A DNA stretch of 35,928 nucleotides from Streptacidiphilus carbonis. Its GTDB lineage: Bacteria > Actinomycetota > Actinomycetes > Streptomycetales > Streptomycetaceae. The stretch covers positions 22,785-58,712 of the forward strand of contig NZ_BBPM01000013.1 in assembly GCF_000787775.1 (NCBI RefSeq), given 5' to 3'. Under the pieces are notes generated by a model, which was given only the letters and a program-made list of their open reading frames with translations, searched no databases and had not been told where the DNA came from. Below are positions 1 through 10,695 of the stretch, piece by piece (the first letter of the stretch is position 1; the number at the start of each line of letters is the position of its first letter). The position numbers and the translations under genes are program-made.

Positions 1-605
1 AGCCGGAGCACCCGGCCGGCCCGGCTCCCGCCGCCGCCCCCGCGGCCGGGCCCGCGCGCAGCGTCCGGACCGAGGCGCTGATCGCCGTCACGCTGCTCGC
101 GGGCTCCGCGCTGCTCGGGGTGCTGATGGGCTTCCTCTGGCACTGGCTGGCGCCCAAGGTGCCGCTCTACGCGGACAGTTCCGCGGTCTACCTCAAGGAC
201 CCCGAGGGCGAGCAGGCCATCGGCGCCGACGGCACCTTCGCCATCCTCGGCGCCGGGGCCGGACTGGTCGTGGGCGCGGTTGCCTACTGGCTCTCCCGCC
301 GCCGCCAGGGCGGGATCACCGTCGCCCTCGGACTGGCCGCCGGCGGACTGCTCGGCGCGTTCGTCGCGATGTGGCTCGGCACCGCGCTCGGCCCCGGCGG
401 GAACGTCATCGCGACGGCGAAGTCGGTGCCCGCCGGGCAGACCTTCTACGGCCCGCTGAAGCTCACCGCGAAGGGTGTGCTGCTCACCTGGCCGGCCTTC
501 GCCATGATCGCCCTGCTCGCCCTCACCGCCCTCTTCACTCCCAAACCGCAGGCCCCTCCTGTGGTCTGGCAGACACCTGCGCAGGACGGTCCCGACACGC
601 CCTGA
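1..605 (+). CDS. DUF2567-type membrane protein, 5'-truncated
   Basis: The reading frame is open from the window edge (first full codon at position 3) to the TGA at 603-605, so the start lies outside the window. The visible protein begins with a Pro/Ala-rich stretch and then has about four hydrophobic segments. One begins ALIAVTLLAGSALLGVLMGFL, two lie mid-protein (ILGAGAGLVVGAVAYWL and ITVALGLAAGGLLGAFVAMWLG) and one is C-terminal (WPAFAMIALLALTALF). A short polar tail follows. An extracytoplasmic loop, VPLYADSSAVYLKDPEGEQAIGADG in part, separates the first two segments. This pattern and the position just upstream of dnaE fit the DUF2567 family of uncharacterised actinobacterial membrane proteins. 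No function is known. The family call comes from memory of conserved gene order and the membrane pattern, not from a search. Confidence 0.7.
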   Translation, partial: PEHPAGPAPAAAPAAGPARSVRTEALIAVTLLAGSALLGVLMGFLWHWLAPKVPLYADSSAVYLKDPEGEQAIGADGTFAILGAGAGLVVGAVAYWLSRRRQGGITVALGLAAGGLLGAFVAMWLGTALGPGGNVIATAKSVPAGQTFYGPLKLTAKGVLLTWPAFAMIALLALTALFTPKPQAPPVVWQTPAQDGPDTP

Positions 606-619
606 GCGCGCGCTAGGGT
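592..619 (+). promoter_or_regulatory. Possible dnaE promoter
   Basis: A -10-like hexamer TAGGGT (614-619, TAnnnT form) lies 16 bp after CCGACA (592-597, four matches to TTGACA). Transcription would start near 626, giving a short leader before the dnaE GTG at 665. The site overlaps the stop codon of the upstream gene. This is pattern matching only. Confidence 0.35.
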
Positions 620-664
620 GGAGGCTTCCCGCACTCGCCCCCTTGCCCGAGGAGCGCCCGCACC

Positions 665-4219
<3,555 letters not shown>

Positions 4220-4245
4220 CACCTTCTACGGCGGCGTAGTTGCTC

Positions 4246-4411
4246 TAAGGGGCGCGGGGAACCTGTCCGCTGACAACAGCCCCTTACTACCTGGGGGCGC
4301 GGGGACTGCGCGACCAGCCCTCTACGGAGGTGCATGGTTGGCAGCGCAGTTCCCCGCGCCCCCAGGTGGTTGCAGGGCCGGCCATGCGCACAGGTCTCCC
4401 CGCGCCCCTTA
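4246..4411. repeat. Nested GC-rich inverted repeats (REP-like, two palindromes one inside the other)
   Basis: The outer palindrome has arms at 4246-4270 (starts TAAGGGGCGCGGGGAACC) and 4386-4411 (its complement, one or two mismatches). Within its loop sits an inner palindrome with arms at 4290-4319 (starts CCTGGGGGCGCGGGGA) and 4336-4366. The arms of both share the core GGGGCGCGGGGA. The inner element is nearly the same as the element at 19154-19233. The location between the convergent 3' ends of dnaE (+) and the M1 peptidase gene (-) suggests that it serves as a bidirectional transcription terminator. Similar GC-rich palindromes are common between genes in streptomycetes. Confidence 0.85.
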
Positions 4412-4429
4412 CGTTCTGCATGGTCCGGC

Positions 4430-5800
4430 TCAGTTCGCCAGTGCCGGCAGGGTCCCGCTGTACAGCCACTCCGTGAAGAAGGCGTGGAGGGGGCGGGGGC
4501 TGTGGTGCTGGGCCAGGGACGTGAAGTCGGCTGTGGTCACCACTGAGTTGCGGTGGGCGTCAGCCCATTCGCGGAGGAGGGTGAAGAACGGGCCCTCGCC
4601 CAGCACCCCGCGGAGGGCGTGCAGGACCAGGCCGCCGCGCTGGTAGAGGCGGTCGTCGAACATCAGGCTGCGGCCCGGGTCGGCCAGGACCAGGTCCTGG
4701 GGCAGGGCCCGCAGCTTCGCGTGGGCCGCCGCCGCGTGCCCCGCCGCGGCGAGCCCCCCCGAGCGCTCCGACCACAGCCACTCCGCGTACTTGGCGAAGC
4801 CCTCGTTGAGCCAGATGTGCCGCCAGTCCGCGACGGTGACGCTGTTGCCGAACCACTGGTGCGCCAGCTCGTGCGCGACCAGCCGCTCACTCCCGCGGCG
4901 GCCGTCGACATGGTTGGCGCCGAACGTGGAGAGCCCCTGGGCCTCCACCGGGACGTCCAACTCCTCGTCGGTGACCACCACCGCGTACTCGCCGAAGGGG
5001 TAAGGACCGAACAGGTCGGTGAACAGGCTCATCATGGCCGGCTGGTGGGCGAAGTCGTGCACACAGGAGCCGATCAGCCGGGCCGGGGCGTACACGGTCT
5101 GCGGGACGGGACCCGCGGAGACCGTGAGCTCCTGGTACTGGCCGACCTGAACGGTCGCCAGATAGCTTGCGGTGGGCACCGGTTGCTCATAGACCCAGGT
5201 GGTGCTGGAGGCCCTCGTGGTGCGGGTGAGCAGCCTGCCGTTGGCGACCACCGTGTAGGGGCTCGGCGCGGTGATCGACATCTGGTACGCGGCCTTGTCC
5301 GCGGGACGGTCGTTGCACGGGTACCAGGACGGCGCGCCGATGGGCTGGCTGGCGACCAGTGAGCCGTCCTCCAGTTCCTCCCACCCGAGCGTGCCCCACT
5401 CGCTGCGCACCGGGCGCGGGTTCCCGCTGTAGTGCACCTCGACGGTGAACGCCGCGCCGGGCCGCAGCGGCCGGGCCGGCCGCAGCCGCAGCTTGCCCGC
5501 GCGGTGCGTCCAGCGGACCGTGCGGCCGTCGACCAGGACCCGGGTGATCCGGAAGTCGGCGAAGTCCAGCACCACGTCGGCGAGCGGCTCGGGGCCGGTC
5601 AGGCAGGTGAGCCTGGCGGCCCCGGCCAGCCGGTTGGGCGCCGGGCGGTAGTCGAGGGTCAGCTCGTACCGGTGCACGTGGTAGCGGATGTCGCCGTGGG
5701 TCGGGAAGTACGGGTCGGTTGCCGACCGGGGACGGGGCGACGTCTGCTTGGCGCTCAATGCTGCTCTGCTCCAGTGCGGTTGGTGCGGTGCCGCCCTCAA
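4430..5800 (-). CDS. M1 family zinc aminopeptidase, candidate cationic-polymer-degrading enzyme
   Basis: This 456-residue protein is a zinc-dependent M1 (gluzincin) metallopeptidase. The zinc site is HELAH (H310, E311, H314) with the third ligand E333 in NEGFAKY. A catalytic Tyr is likely at Y386 (YQRGG). The exopeptidase motif GAMEN is replaced by VEAQG, with E286 as the probable N-terminus-binding glutamate. The N-terminal beta domain is present, but the long C-terminal domain of larger M1 enzymes is absent. No signal peptide or membrane segment is visible. The frame starts at a TTG (5800) without a good ribosome site; a second in-frame TTG at 5758 has GGAG 10 nt upstream and may be the true start. 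The gene begins 12 nt after the stop of the Pls-type synthetase, so the two are probably co-transcribed. From memory, epsilon-poly-lysine-degrading enzymes of streptomycetes are zinc aminopeptidases, which fits this pairing. The substrate is inferred; the peptidase class is secure. Confidence 0.88.
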   Translation of the reverse strand: MRAAPHQPHWSRAALSAKQTSPRPRSATDPYFPTHGDIRYHVHRYELTLDYRPAPNRLAGAARLTCLTGPEPLADVVLDFADFRITRVLVDGRTVRWTHRAGKLRLRPARPLRPGAAFTVEVHYSGNPRPVRSEWGTLGWEELEDGSLVASQPIGAPSWYPCNDRPADKAAYQMSITAPSPYTVVANGRLLTRTTRASSTTWVYEQPVPTASYLATVQVGQYQELTVSAGPVPQTVYAPARLIGSCVHDFAHQPAMMSLFTDLFGPYPFGEYAVVVTDEELDVPVEAQGLSTFGANHVDGRRGSERLVAHELAHQWFGNSVTVADWRHIWLNEGFAKYAEWLWSERSGGLAAAGHAAAAHAKLRALPQDLVLADPGRSLMFDDRLYQRGGLVLHALRGVLGEGPFFTLLREWADAHRNSVVTTADFTSLAQHHSPRPLHAFFTEWLYSGTLPALAN

Positions 5801-5812
5801 ATCGTCGGACCG

Positions 5813-8800
5813 TCAGACCCAGGGCGCGATCGGGTTCCCCAGCCAGCGGCTGTCCGCCGGGACGGACTCGCCGCGCATCACCAGGGACGCGGGTCCCAGC
5901 GTGGTGCGGGCCCCGACGGTGGTTCCGGGCAGGACGATACCGTGCGGGCCGAGGGTGGCACCCTCCTGGAGGGTGACAGTGTCCATCCGCATGATCCGGT
6001 CGTGGAACAGGTGGGTCTGCAGTACACAGCCGCGGTTGACGCTGACCCCGTCGCCGAGGGCGACCAGGTCTGCCTCGGGCAGCCAGTAGCTCTCGCACCA
6101 GACGCCGCGGCCGATGCCCGCGCCCAGGCCGCGCAGCCAGAGGTTGAGCAGCGGGGTGCCGGGCGCGGCGTTCAGCAGCCAGGGCGCGGCCAGCACCTCG
6201 GTGAAGGTGTCGGCGAGCTCGTTGCGCCAGACGTGGCTGCTCCAGAGCGGGTGCTCGACCGCCTTGAACCGGCCGATGAGCAGCCACTTCGCGGCCAGCG
6301 ACACCAGGCAGGCGGCCGCTCCCGCGGCCAGCAGCACCGCGCCGGAGCACAGCGCCGCCAGCGGCAGTCCGCCGACCTGTGCGATCTCGGCGAGGACCGC
6401 CAGCACGCACAGTCCCAGCGCGACGGACACCATCACCGGCACGATCCGGAACAGCTCCATGGCCGCCCGCATCACCTTGAGCCGGCGGGCCGGGGCGTAG
6501 GTCAGGCTCTGGTCGCCGTCCTCGGCGCGGCGCGGCAGCTTCATCGGCGGCATGCCGAGGTAGGAGCTGCCCTTCTTGGCCTTCTTGGGGGTGGCCGAGA
6601 GGACGCCGACCAGGCCCCGGTCCGGAACGCTGCGGCCGGGCGCGGTCATCCCCGAGTTGCCGAGGAAGGCGCGCTCGCCGATCTCCGCCTCGTCGATGCG
6701 CAGCCAGCCGCCGCCCAGCTCGTAGGGGGCGATCAGGGTGTCGTCGGCGAGGAAGGCGCCGTCGCCGACGGTGGTCATGCTGGGCAGCGCCAGGACGGTG
6801 GACGCCTCGACGCCCTGGCCGACCTTCATGCCCAGCGCCCGCAGCCAGGTGGGTGTGATCAGGCCGGCGTAGAGCGGGAACAGCGCGCCCCGGGCCAGGT
6901 CCATCAGCTGGATGACCGTCCAGGCCTGCCAGGCGGTGCGGCTGTGCAGCGGGTGGTGCCCGGCCCGCAGCCCGATCCCCAGCAGCCGGACGGCGACCAG
7001 GACCAGCAGGGCGTAGGCGAGGAAGCCGGTGGCGGTGGCCAGCGGGACGGCGATGAGCGCGTGTCCCAGGACCGCGCCGATCCCGCCCGGCTGGACGAAG
7101 GCGGCCAAGACGGCGATCGCGGGAAGGGCGGCGGCCAGCGGCAGCAGGCTCAGGGCCGTGCCGGCGGCCCCGTACATCGCGGCCCAGAAGCGGGTGCGGG
7201 CCGGGCGGTCCTTGGGCCAGGCGTGGTTGGCGCGGCCGGTCTTGACGGCCGGGGCCCCGGCCCAGCGCTGGCCGGTGGGGACCTGGCCGGTGACGCCCGA
7301 GCCGGGGGCGATCTCGGCGCGCTTTCCGACCCGGGCGCCCGGGAACAGGATCGAGCGGGTGCCGACCACGGCGCCCGCGCCGACCTTGACCGGGCCGAGG
7401 TGCAGCAGGTCGCCGTCCAGCCACCAGCCGCTGAGGTCGACGTCGGCCTCGACCGCGCAGCCCTTGCCGAGCTTCAGCATGCCGCTGACCGGCGGCAGGG
7501 TGTGCAGGTCCACGTCCGGGCCGACCTTGGCGCCGAGCGCGCGGGCGTAGCGGACCAGCCAGGCGCCGGAGAGGTCGGTGGCGCCGCTGAGCTCGGCCAG
7601 CCGCTCGGCCGCCCACAGCCGCAGGTGCACGCCGCCGCCGCGCGGGTGGCTGCCGGGCCGGACGCCGCGCAGCAGCAGCCGTGCGCCGCCCGCCGCGATG
7701 CCGATCCGCCCGAGCGGGGACCACAGCAGCACGGCGGCGGGCACCACGGCCCACCAGGAGGCGCCCGCGCCCAGGTTCCACCAGCCCAGGACGGTGGCGA
7801 GCGCGGCGAGCGCGACGGTCCAGCGCAGCCCGACGACGGTGAGCAGGGGGATCATCAGCAAGCTCTGCAGGGCCCCGGCCCGGCGCGGCGTCGGCTCGAT
7901 CTCACGGACCGAGCCGGTGCCCTGCGCGGACTTCTCCAGTCTGCGGGCCAGCTCGCGCAGGACCGGCGCCTGGTAGACGTCACTGACGGCGATGGCCGCG
8001 TAGCGGGCCCGGATCAGGGTGACCAGCCGGGCCGCGCCCAGGCTGCTGCCGCCGATGGCGAAGAAGTCGTCCTTGGCGCTGCCCACCGGCACGCCGAGCA
8101 CCTCGGTCCACTGCTCGGCGAGCCAGGCCTCGGTGCCGTAGAGCTGCTCGGCCGCGCCCTTGGTCTCCAGCTGGGCCAGCGGCCAGGGCAGCGCATTGCG
8201 GTCGACCTTGCCGGAGGTGCGCACCGGCAGGTCGTCGACCAGAGCGAGCAGCGGCACCATGGCGGCGGGCAGCTCGGCCCGCAGCTGCCGGACCGCCGCC
8301 TCCTGGTCGAACGGCTGCTCGGCGGACTGGTCGGTGACCAGGTAGCCGACCAGCAGCTGGTTGCCGCTGCGGGCGGTGCGCACGGCGGCTGCGGCGCCGC
8401 TGACCCCGGGCAGGGCCTGCAGCACGGCGTCGACCTCGCCGAGCTCGATCCGGCGGCCGCCGAGCTTGATCTGCTCGTCGGCCCGGCCCAGGAAGACCAG
8501 GCCCTCGGGCTGGGCCAGCACCAGGTCGCCGCTGCGGTAGGCGCGCTCCCAGCCGACCGACTCCAGCGGGGCGTACTTCTCGGCGTCCTTCTCCGGGTCC
8601 AGGTAGCGGGCCAGACCGACGCCGCCGATGACCAGCTGGCCGCTCTCGCCCATGCCGACGACCTGGCCCTGCTCGTCCACGACGGCGAGCTCCCAGCCGT
8701 CCAGGGGCAGGCCGATGCGGACCGGGGCCTCCCCGGTCAGCGGCGCGGCGCAGGCGACCACGGTGGCCTCGGTGGGGCCGTAGGTGTTCCAGACCTCGCG

Positions 8801-9715
8801 GCCCTCGGTGGCCAGCCGCTCGGCCAGTTCGGGCGGGCAGGCCTCGCCGCCGAAGATCAGCAGCCGGACGTCGCCCAGCGCGTCGGCGGGCCAGAGCGCG
8901 GCCAGGGTGGGAACGGTGGAGACCACGGTGATCTCCTGCTCGACCAGCCAGGGGCCGAGGTCGGCCCCGCTGCGGACCTGCGAGCGGGGGACGGTGACCA
9001 GGCAGGCGCCGTAGCGCCAGGCCAGCCACATCTCCTCGCAGGAGGCGTCGAAGGCGACCGAGAGCCCGGCCATCACCCGGTCCCCCGGGCCCAGCGGCTC
9101 CTCCTGCTGGAACAGGGCCGCCTCGGCGTCGACGAAGGCGGCGGCGCTGCGGTGGGTGACCGCGACGCCCTTGGGCTTACCGGTGGAGCCGGAGGTGAAG
9201 ATGATCCAGGCGTCGTCGGCGAGGCCGGGGCGGCCCTCCGTGCCCTGCGAGGACTGCGCGGCCTCCGTGCCCTGCTGGGCGTGCCCCGTCAGGGTGAGCG
9301 ACCGGTCGGCGCCGAGCACGGCGCGGACCCCGGCCTCGCCGAAGACCAGCGCGGCGCGCTCGTCGGGGTCCTCGGCGTCCACCGGGACGTAGGCGGCGCC
9401 GGCCGCGAGCACGGCCAGGATCGACACGTACAGGTCGGCGGTGCCGGAGGGCACCCGGACCCCGACCCGGTCCCCCCGGCCGACCCCGGCGGCGGCCAGG
9501 GTCCGCCGCAGCGCGTCCACCTCGGCGGCGAGCGCGCGGTAGGTCAGGTAGCCGCGGCCGTCGTCGAGCGCGGGCTCGTCGGGGTGGGCCGCGACGGTGG
9601 CGTCCAGGATGTCGAGAAGGGTGCGCGGAGCGTGTGCGGGGCGCCCGGGGAACAGCGCGAGCCCGCTCGGGGCTTCGGCGTTCTCCAGGTGCGGGGCGTA
9701 CACGGCCGTGGCCAT
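5813..9715 (-). CDS. Pls/PosA-type membrane non-ribosomal peptide synthetase (epsilon-poly-lysine synthetase-like)
   Basis: This 1300-residue protein is a single-module NRPS fused to a membrane part. The adenylation domain spans about residues 25-515: ATP motif FTSGSTGKPKG (173-183), WNTYGPTEA, YRSGDLV, GRADEQIKLGGRRIE and SGKVDRNAL. Aligning to GrsA by eye gives pocket residues D223, A224, E227, S266, I287, G289, T311, V319, V320 and K503, i.e. DAESIGTVVK, resembling lysine codes. A carrier domain follows (FFAIGGSSLG, phosphopantetheine Ser about S558). There is no condensation, thioesterase or epimerase domain. Instead three pairs of membrane segments (about 618-668, 845-912 and 1090-1147) alternate with three soluble domains (about 680-840, 915-1085 and 1150-1300) containing degenerate hexapeptide, left-handed beta-helix motifs. 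This is the known architecture of epsilon-poly-L-lysine synthetase and its relatives. ATG at 9715 has GAGG just upstream. The product could be poly-lysine or another basic homopolymer (beta-lysine, ornithine, diaminobutyrate). Function is inferred from architecture. Confidence 0.9.
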   Translation of the reverse strand: MATAVYAPHLENAEAPSGLALFPGRPAHAPRTLLDILDATVAAHPDEPALDDGRGYLTYRALAAEVDALRRTLAAAGVGRGDRVGVRVPSGTADLYVSILAVLAAGAAYVPVDAEDPDERAALVFGEAGVRAVLGADRSLTLTGHAQQGTEAAQSSQGTEGRPGLADDAWIIFTSGSTGKPKGVAVTHRSAAAFVDAEAALFQQEEPLGPGDRVMAGLSVAFDASCEEMWLAWRYGACLVTVPRSQVRSGADLGPWLVEQEITVVSTVPTLAALWPADALGDVRLLIFGGEACPPELAERLATEGREVWNTYGPTEATVVACAAPLTGEAPVRIGLPLDGWELAVVDEQGQVVGMGESGQLVIGGVGLARYLDPEKDAEKYAPLESVGWERAYRSGDLVLAQPEGLVFLGRADEQIKLGGRRIELGEVDAVLQALPGVSGAAAAVRTARSGNQLLVGYLVTDQSAEQPFDQEAAVRQLRAELPAAMVPLLALVDDLPVRTSGKVDRNALPWPLAQLETKGAAEQLYGTEAWLAEQWTEVLGVPVGSAKDDFFAIGGSSLGAARLVTLIRARYAAIAVSDVYQAPVLRELARRLEKSAQGTGSVREIEPTPRRAGALQSLLMIPLLTVVGLRWTVALAALATVLGWWNLGAGASWWAVVPAAVLLWSPLGRIGIAAGGARLLLRGVRPGSHPRGGGVHLRLWAAERLAELSGATDLSGAWLVRYARALGAKVGPDVDLHTLPPVSGMLKLGKGCAVEADVDLSGWWLDGDLLHLGPVKVGAGAVVGTRSILFPGARVGKRAEIAPGSGVTGQVPTGQRWAGAPAVKTGRANHAWPKDRPARTRFWAAMYGAAGTALSLLPLAAALPAIAVLAAFVQPGGIGAVLGHALIAVPLATATGFLAYALLVLVAVRLLGIGLRAGHHPLHSRTAWQAWTVIQLMDLARGALFPLYAGLITPTWLRALGMKVGQGVEASTVLALPSMTTVGDGAFLADDTLIAPYELGGGWLRIDEAEIGERAFLGNSGMTAPGRSVPDRGLVGVLSATPKKAKKGSSYLGMPPMKLPRRAEDGDQSLTYAPARRLKVMRAAMELFRIVPVMVSVALGLCVLAVLAEIAQVGGLPLAALCSGAVLLAAGAAACLVSLAAKWLLIGRFKAVEHPLWSSHVWRNELADTFTEVLAAPWLLNAAPGTPLLNLWLRGLGAGIGRGVWCESYWLPEADLVALGDGVSVNRGCVLQTHLFHDRIMRMDTVTLQEGATLGPHGIVLPGTTVGARTTLGPASLVMRGESVPADSRWLGNPIAPWV

Positions 9716-9822
9716 CGGTCCTCATCTCGTCGACAACCCGGTCGATGCTAGTCCGGCGAATGGCCCGGCGGTATTGGAGTCCGGGCCACCCCGGAGCTGC
9801 AATGGCCGTTTACCGCATGATT

Positions 9823-9902
9823 TCTGACGAGCCGTCAGTAGATAGGGGCACTGTCAGCCCTGGAATTTGACGAGCCGTCAGCAGAATCTGACGGCCCGTC
9901 GA
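9823..9902. repeat. Three similar palindromes TGACGrsCCGTCA upstream of the synthetase
   Basis: Copies are TGACGAGCCGTCAG at 9825-9838, TGACGAGCCGTCAG at 9868-9881 and TGACGGCCCGTCGA at 9889-9902. Each is a palindrome TGACG-n-CGTCA. Spacing between starts is 43 and 21 bp, close to four and two turns of the DNA helix, so bound proteins would sit on one face. A half site GTCAG lies at 9853-9857. They lie 110-190 bp upstream of the synthetase start codon and may be operator sites. Confidence 0.75.
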
Positions 9903-9971
9903 CACATTTTCGAAGTGAGACCGACGACACACGCCGGAGACGTGCTGACGGGTGCTTTGGGTGCATCATGC

Positions 9972-9986
9972 GTAACACAGTGTATC
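9972..9986. promoter_or_regulatory. Operator-like palindrome ACAC-n-GTGT
   Basis: On the minus strand this reads GATACACTGTGTTAC, with an ACAC/GTGT core around a single central base and a matching outer G/C pair. It resembles operators bound by TetR-family repressors in actinomycetes. It lies in the spacer upstream of the synthetase gene and just downstream of the lipoprotein gene. No regulator gene lies beside it, so the assignment is tentative. Confidence 0.35.
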
Positions 9987-10017
9987 AATCGCACCACTTT
10001 TCGCAGCCCCAGGAGCC

Positions 10018-10527
10018 TCAGGCGTACTGCCAGTGCGGGCGCCCGCTCTCCATGGCGCACTTCAGCAGCCTCCCGTTGGCGTCGTCGGTGGTCTTCCCCA
10101 GATCCGTGTTGCGGCAGAACTGGCCGGCTTTGTAGCAGTTGCCGGCATTGGAGACGATCGTGCAGGTGGCGGCCGGATGGGTGGCGGCCTTGGTGGCGGC
10201 GTGCGTGGGTGTCGGCGTGGTGGCCCTGGCCGCCGGCCTGGTGGCGGCTGCGGTGGCGTGGTGAACCGTCGGTGTGGCGCTCGGGCGGCGGGTGGCCGGT
10301 GCGGCGGTGGTGGGCGCGGCGGTCGTCGGCGCCGCGGTCGTGGCCGCCGGGGTGGACGGCGCGGCCGTCGCGGGGTCGGTGGTCACCGCGGTCACCGCGG
10401 TCGGTGACTGGTGCGAGGCCGACGCCGATGCCGAGGTCGGGCCGCAGGCGGCCAGCAGCGCCGTTGCGGCAAGGGCGGCGACACCGGCCGCGATGCGGCG
10501 GGCAGATCCGGATATGCAGGCGGGCAC
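10018..10527 (-). CDS. Small lipoprotein with Thr/Ala/Pro-rich linker and C-terminal Cys domain
   Basis: The start was placed at GTG 10527 because GGAGGA (10532-10537) lies 4 nt upstream; the frame extends further to 10563 without a ribosome site. The 169-residue product has a short basic N-terminus, a hydrophobic segment and a lipobox L-A-A-C with the lipidated cysteine at about residue 28, so it should be anchored to the outer face of the membrane after processing by a signal peptidase II such as the LspA encoded at 13935. A long linker with PTTAAPTTAAP-type repeats and His/Ala/Thr follows. The last 48 residues form a compact domain with four cysteines (CTIVSNAGNCYKAGQFCRN and KCAMESG), resembling Cys modules at the C-termini of secreted actinobacterial proteins. 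Function is unknown. Confidence 0.78.
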   Translation of the reverse strand: MPACISGSARRIAAGVAALAATALLAACGPTSASASASHQSPTAVTAVTTDPATAAPSTPAATTAAPTTAAPTTAAPATRRPSATPTVHHATAAATRPAARATTPTPTHAATKAATHPAATCTIVSNAGNCYKAGQFCRNTDLGKTTDDANGRLLKCAMESGRPHWQYA

Positions 10528-10669
10528 AGGGTCCTCCGAGGTGCGGACGGTCAGTGTCGCCACACGTTAGTCACCTCATCACTGCAGAACACACACAATT
10601 GGAAAATCCCCCACACCCGTCTCCCAGCCGCGCCACCGCAGGCGCCCTGCCCGGTCAGGACCAGGTCGC

Positions 10670-10690
10670 GGCACGGGAGTTGGACGTGCC
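10670..10690 (-). terminator. Possible terminator hairpin after the antiporter gene
   Basis: GGCACG (10670-10675) and CGTGCC (10685-10690) form a 6-bp stem with a 9-nt loop, immediately downstream of the antiporter stop on the minus strand. There is no U-tract, as is usual in streptomycetes. The stem is short, so the call is weak. Confidence 0.3.
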
Positions 10691-10695
10691 CCGGC

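Larger units (their letters stand above)
9716..10017. other. Non-coding spacer upstream of the Pls-type gene
   Basis: This 302-nt region separates the lipoprotein gene's stop from the synthetase start. It is visibly less GC-rich than its surroundings and holds no convincing gene. It contains three related short palindromes (9823-9902) and an ACAC-n-GTGT palindrome (9972-9986), described separately. No clear -35/-10 pair for the minus strand could be assigned. Confidence 0.7.

Noticed and set aside
4338-4646. Small plus-strand open frames in the dnaE downstream repeat region
   Set aside because: They run through the inverted repeats and into the antisense of the M1 gene; no ribosome site or motif.
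5432-9751. Very long open frame on the plus strand opposite the synthetase (over 1400 codons)
   Set aside because: It is composed of Gly/Ala/Arg/Gln/Pro-rich low-complexity sequence without domains, as expected from antisense frames of GC-rich genes; the minus-strand frame has clear NRPS motifs.
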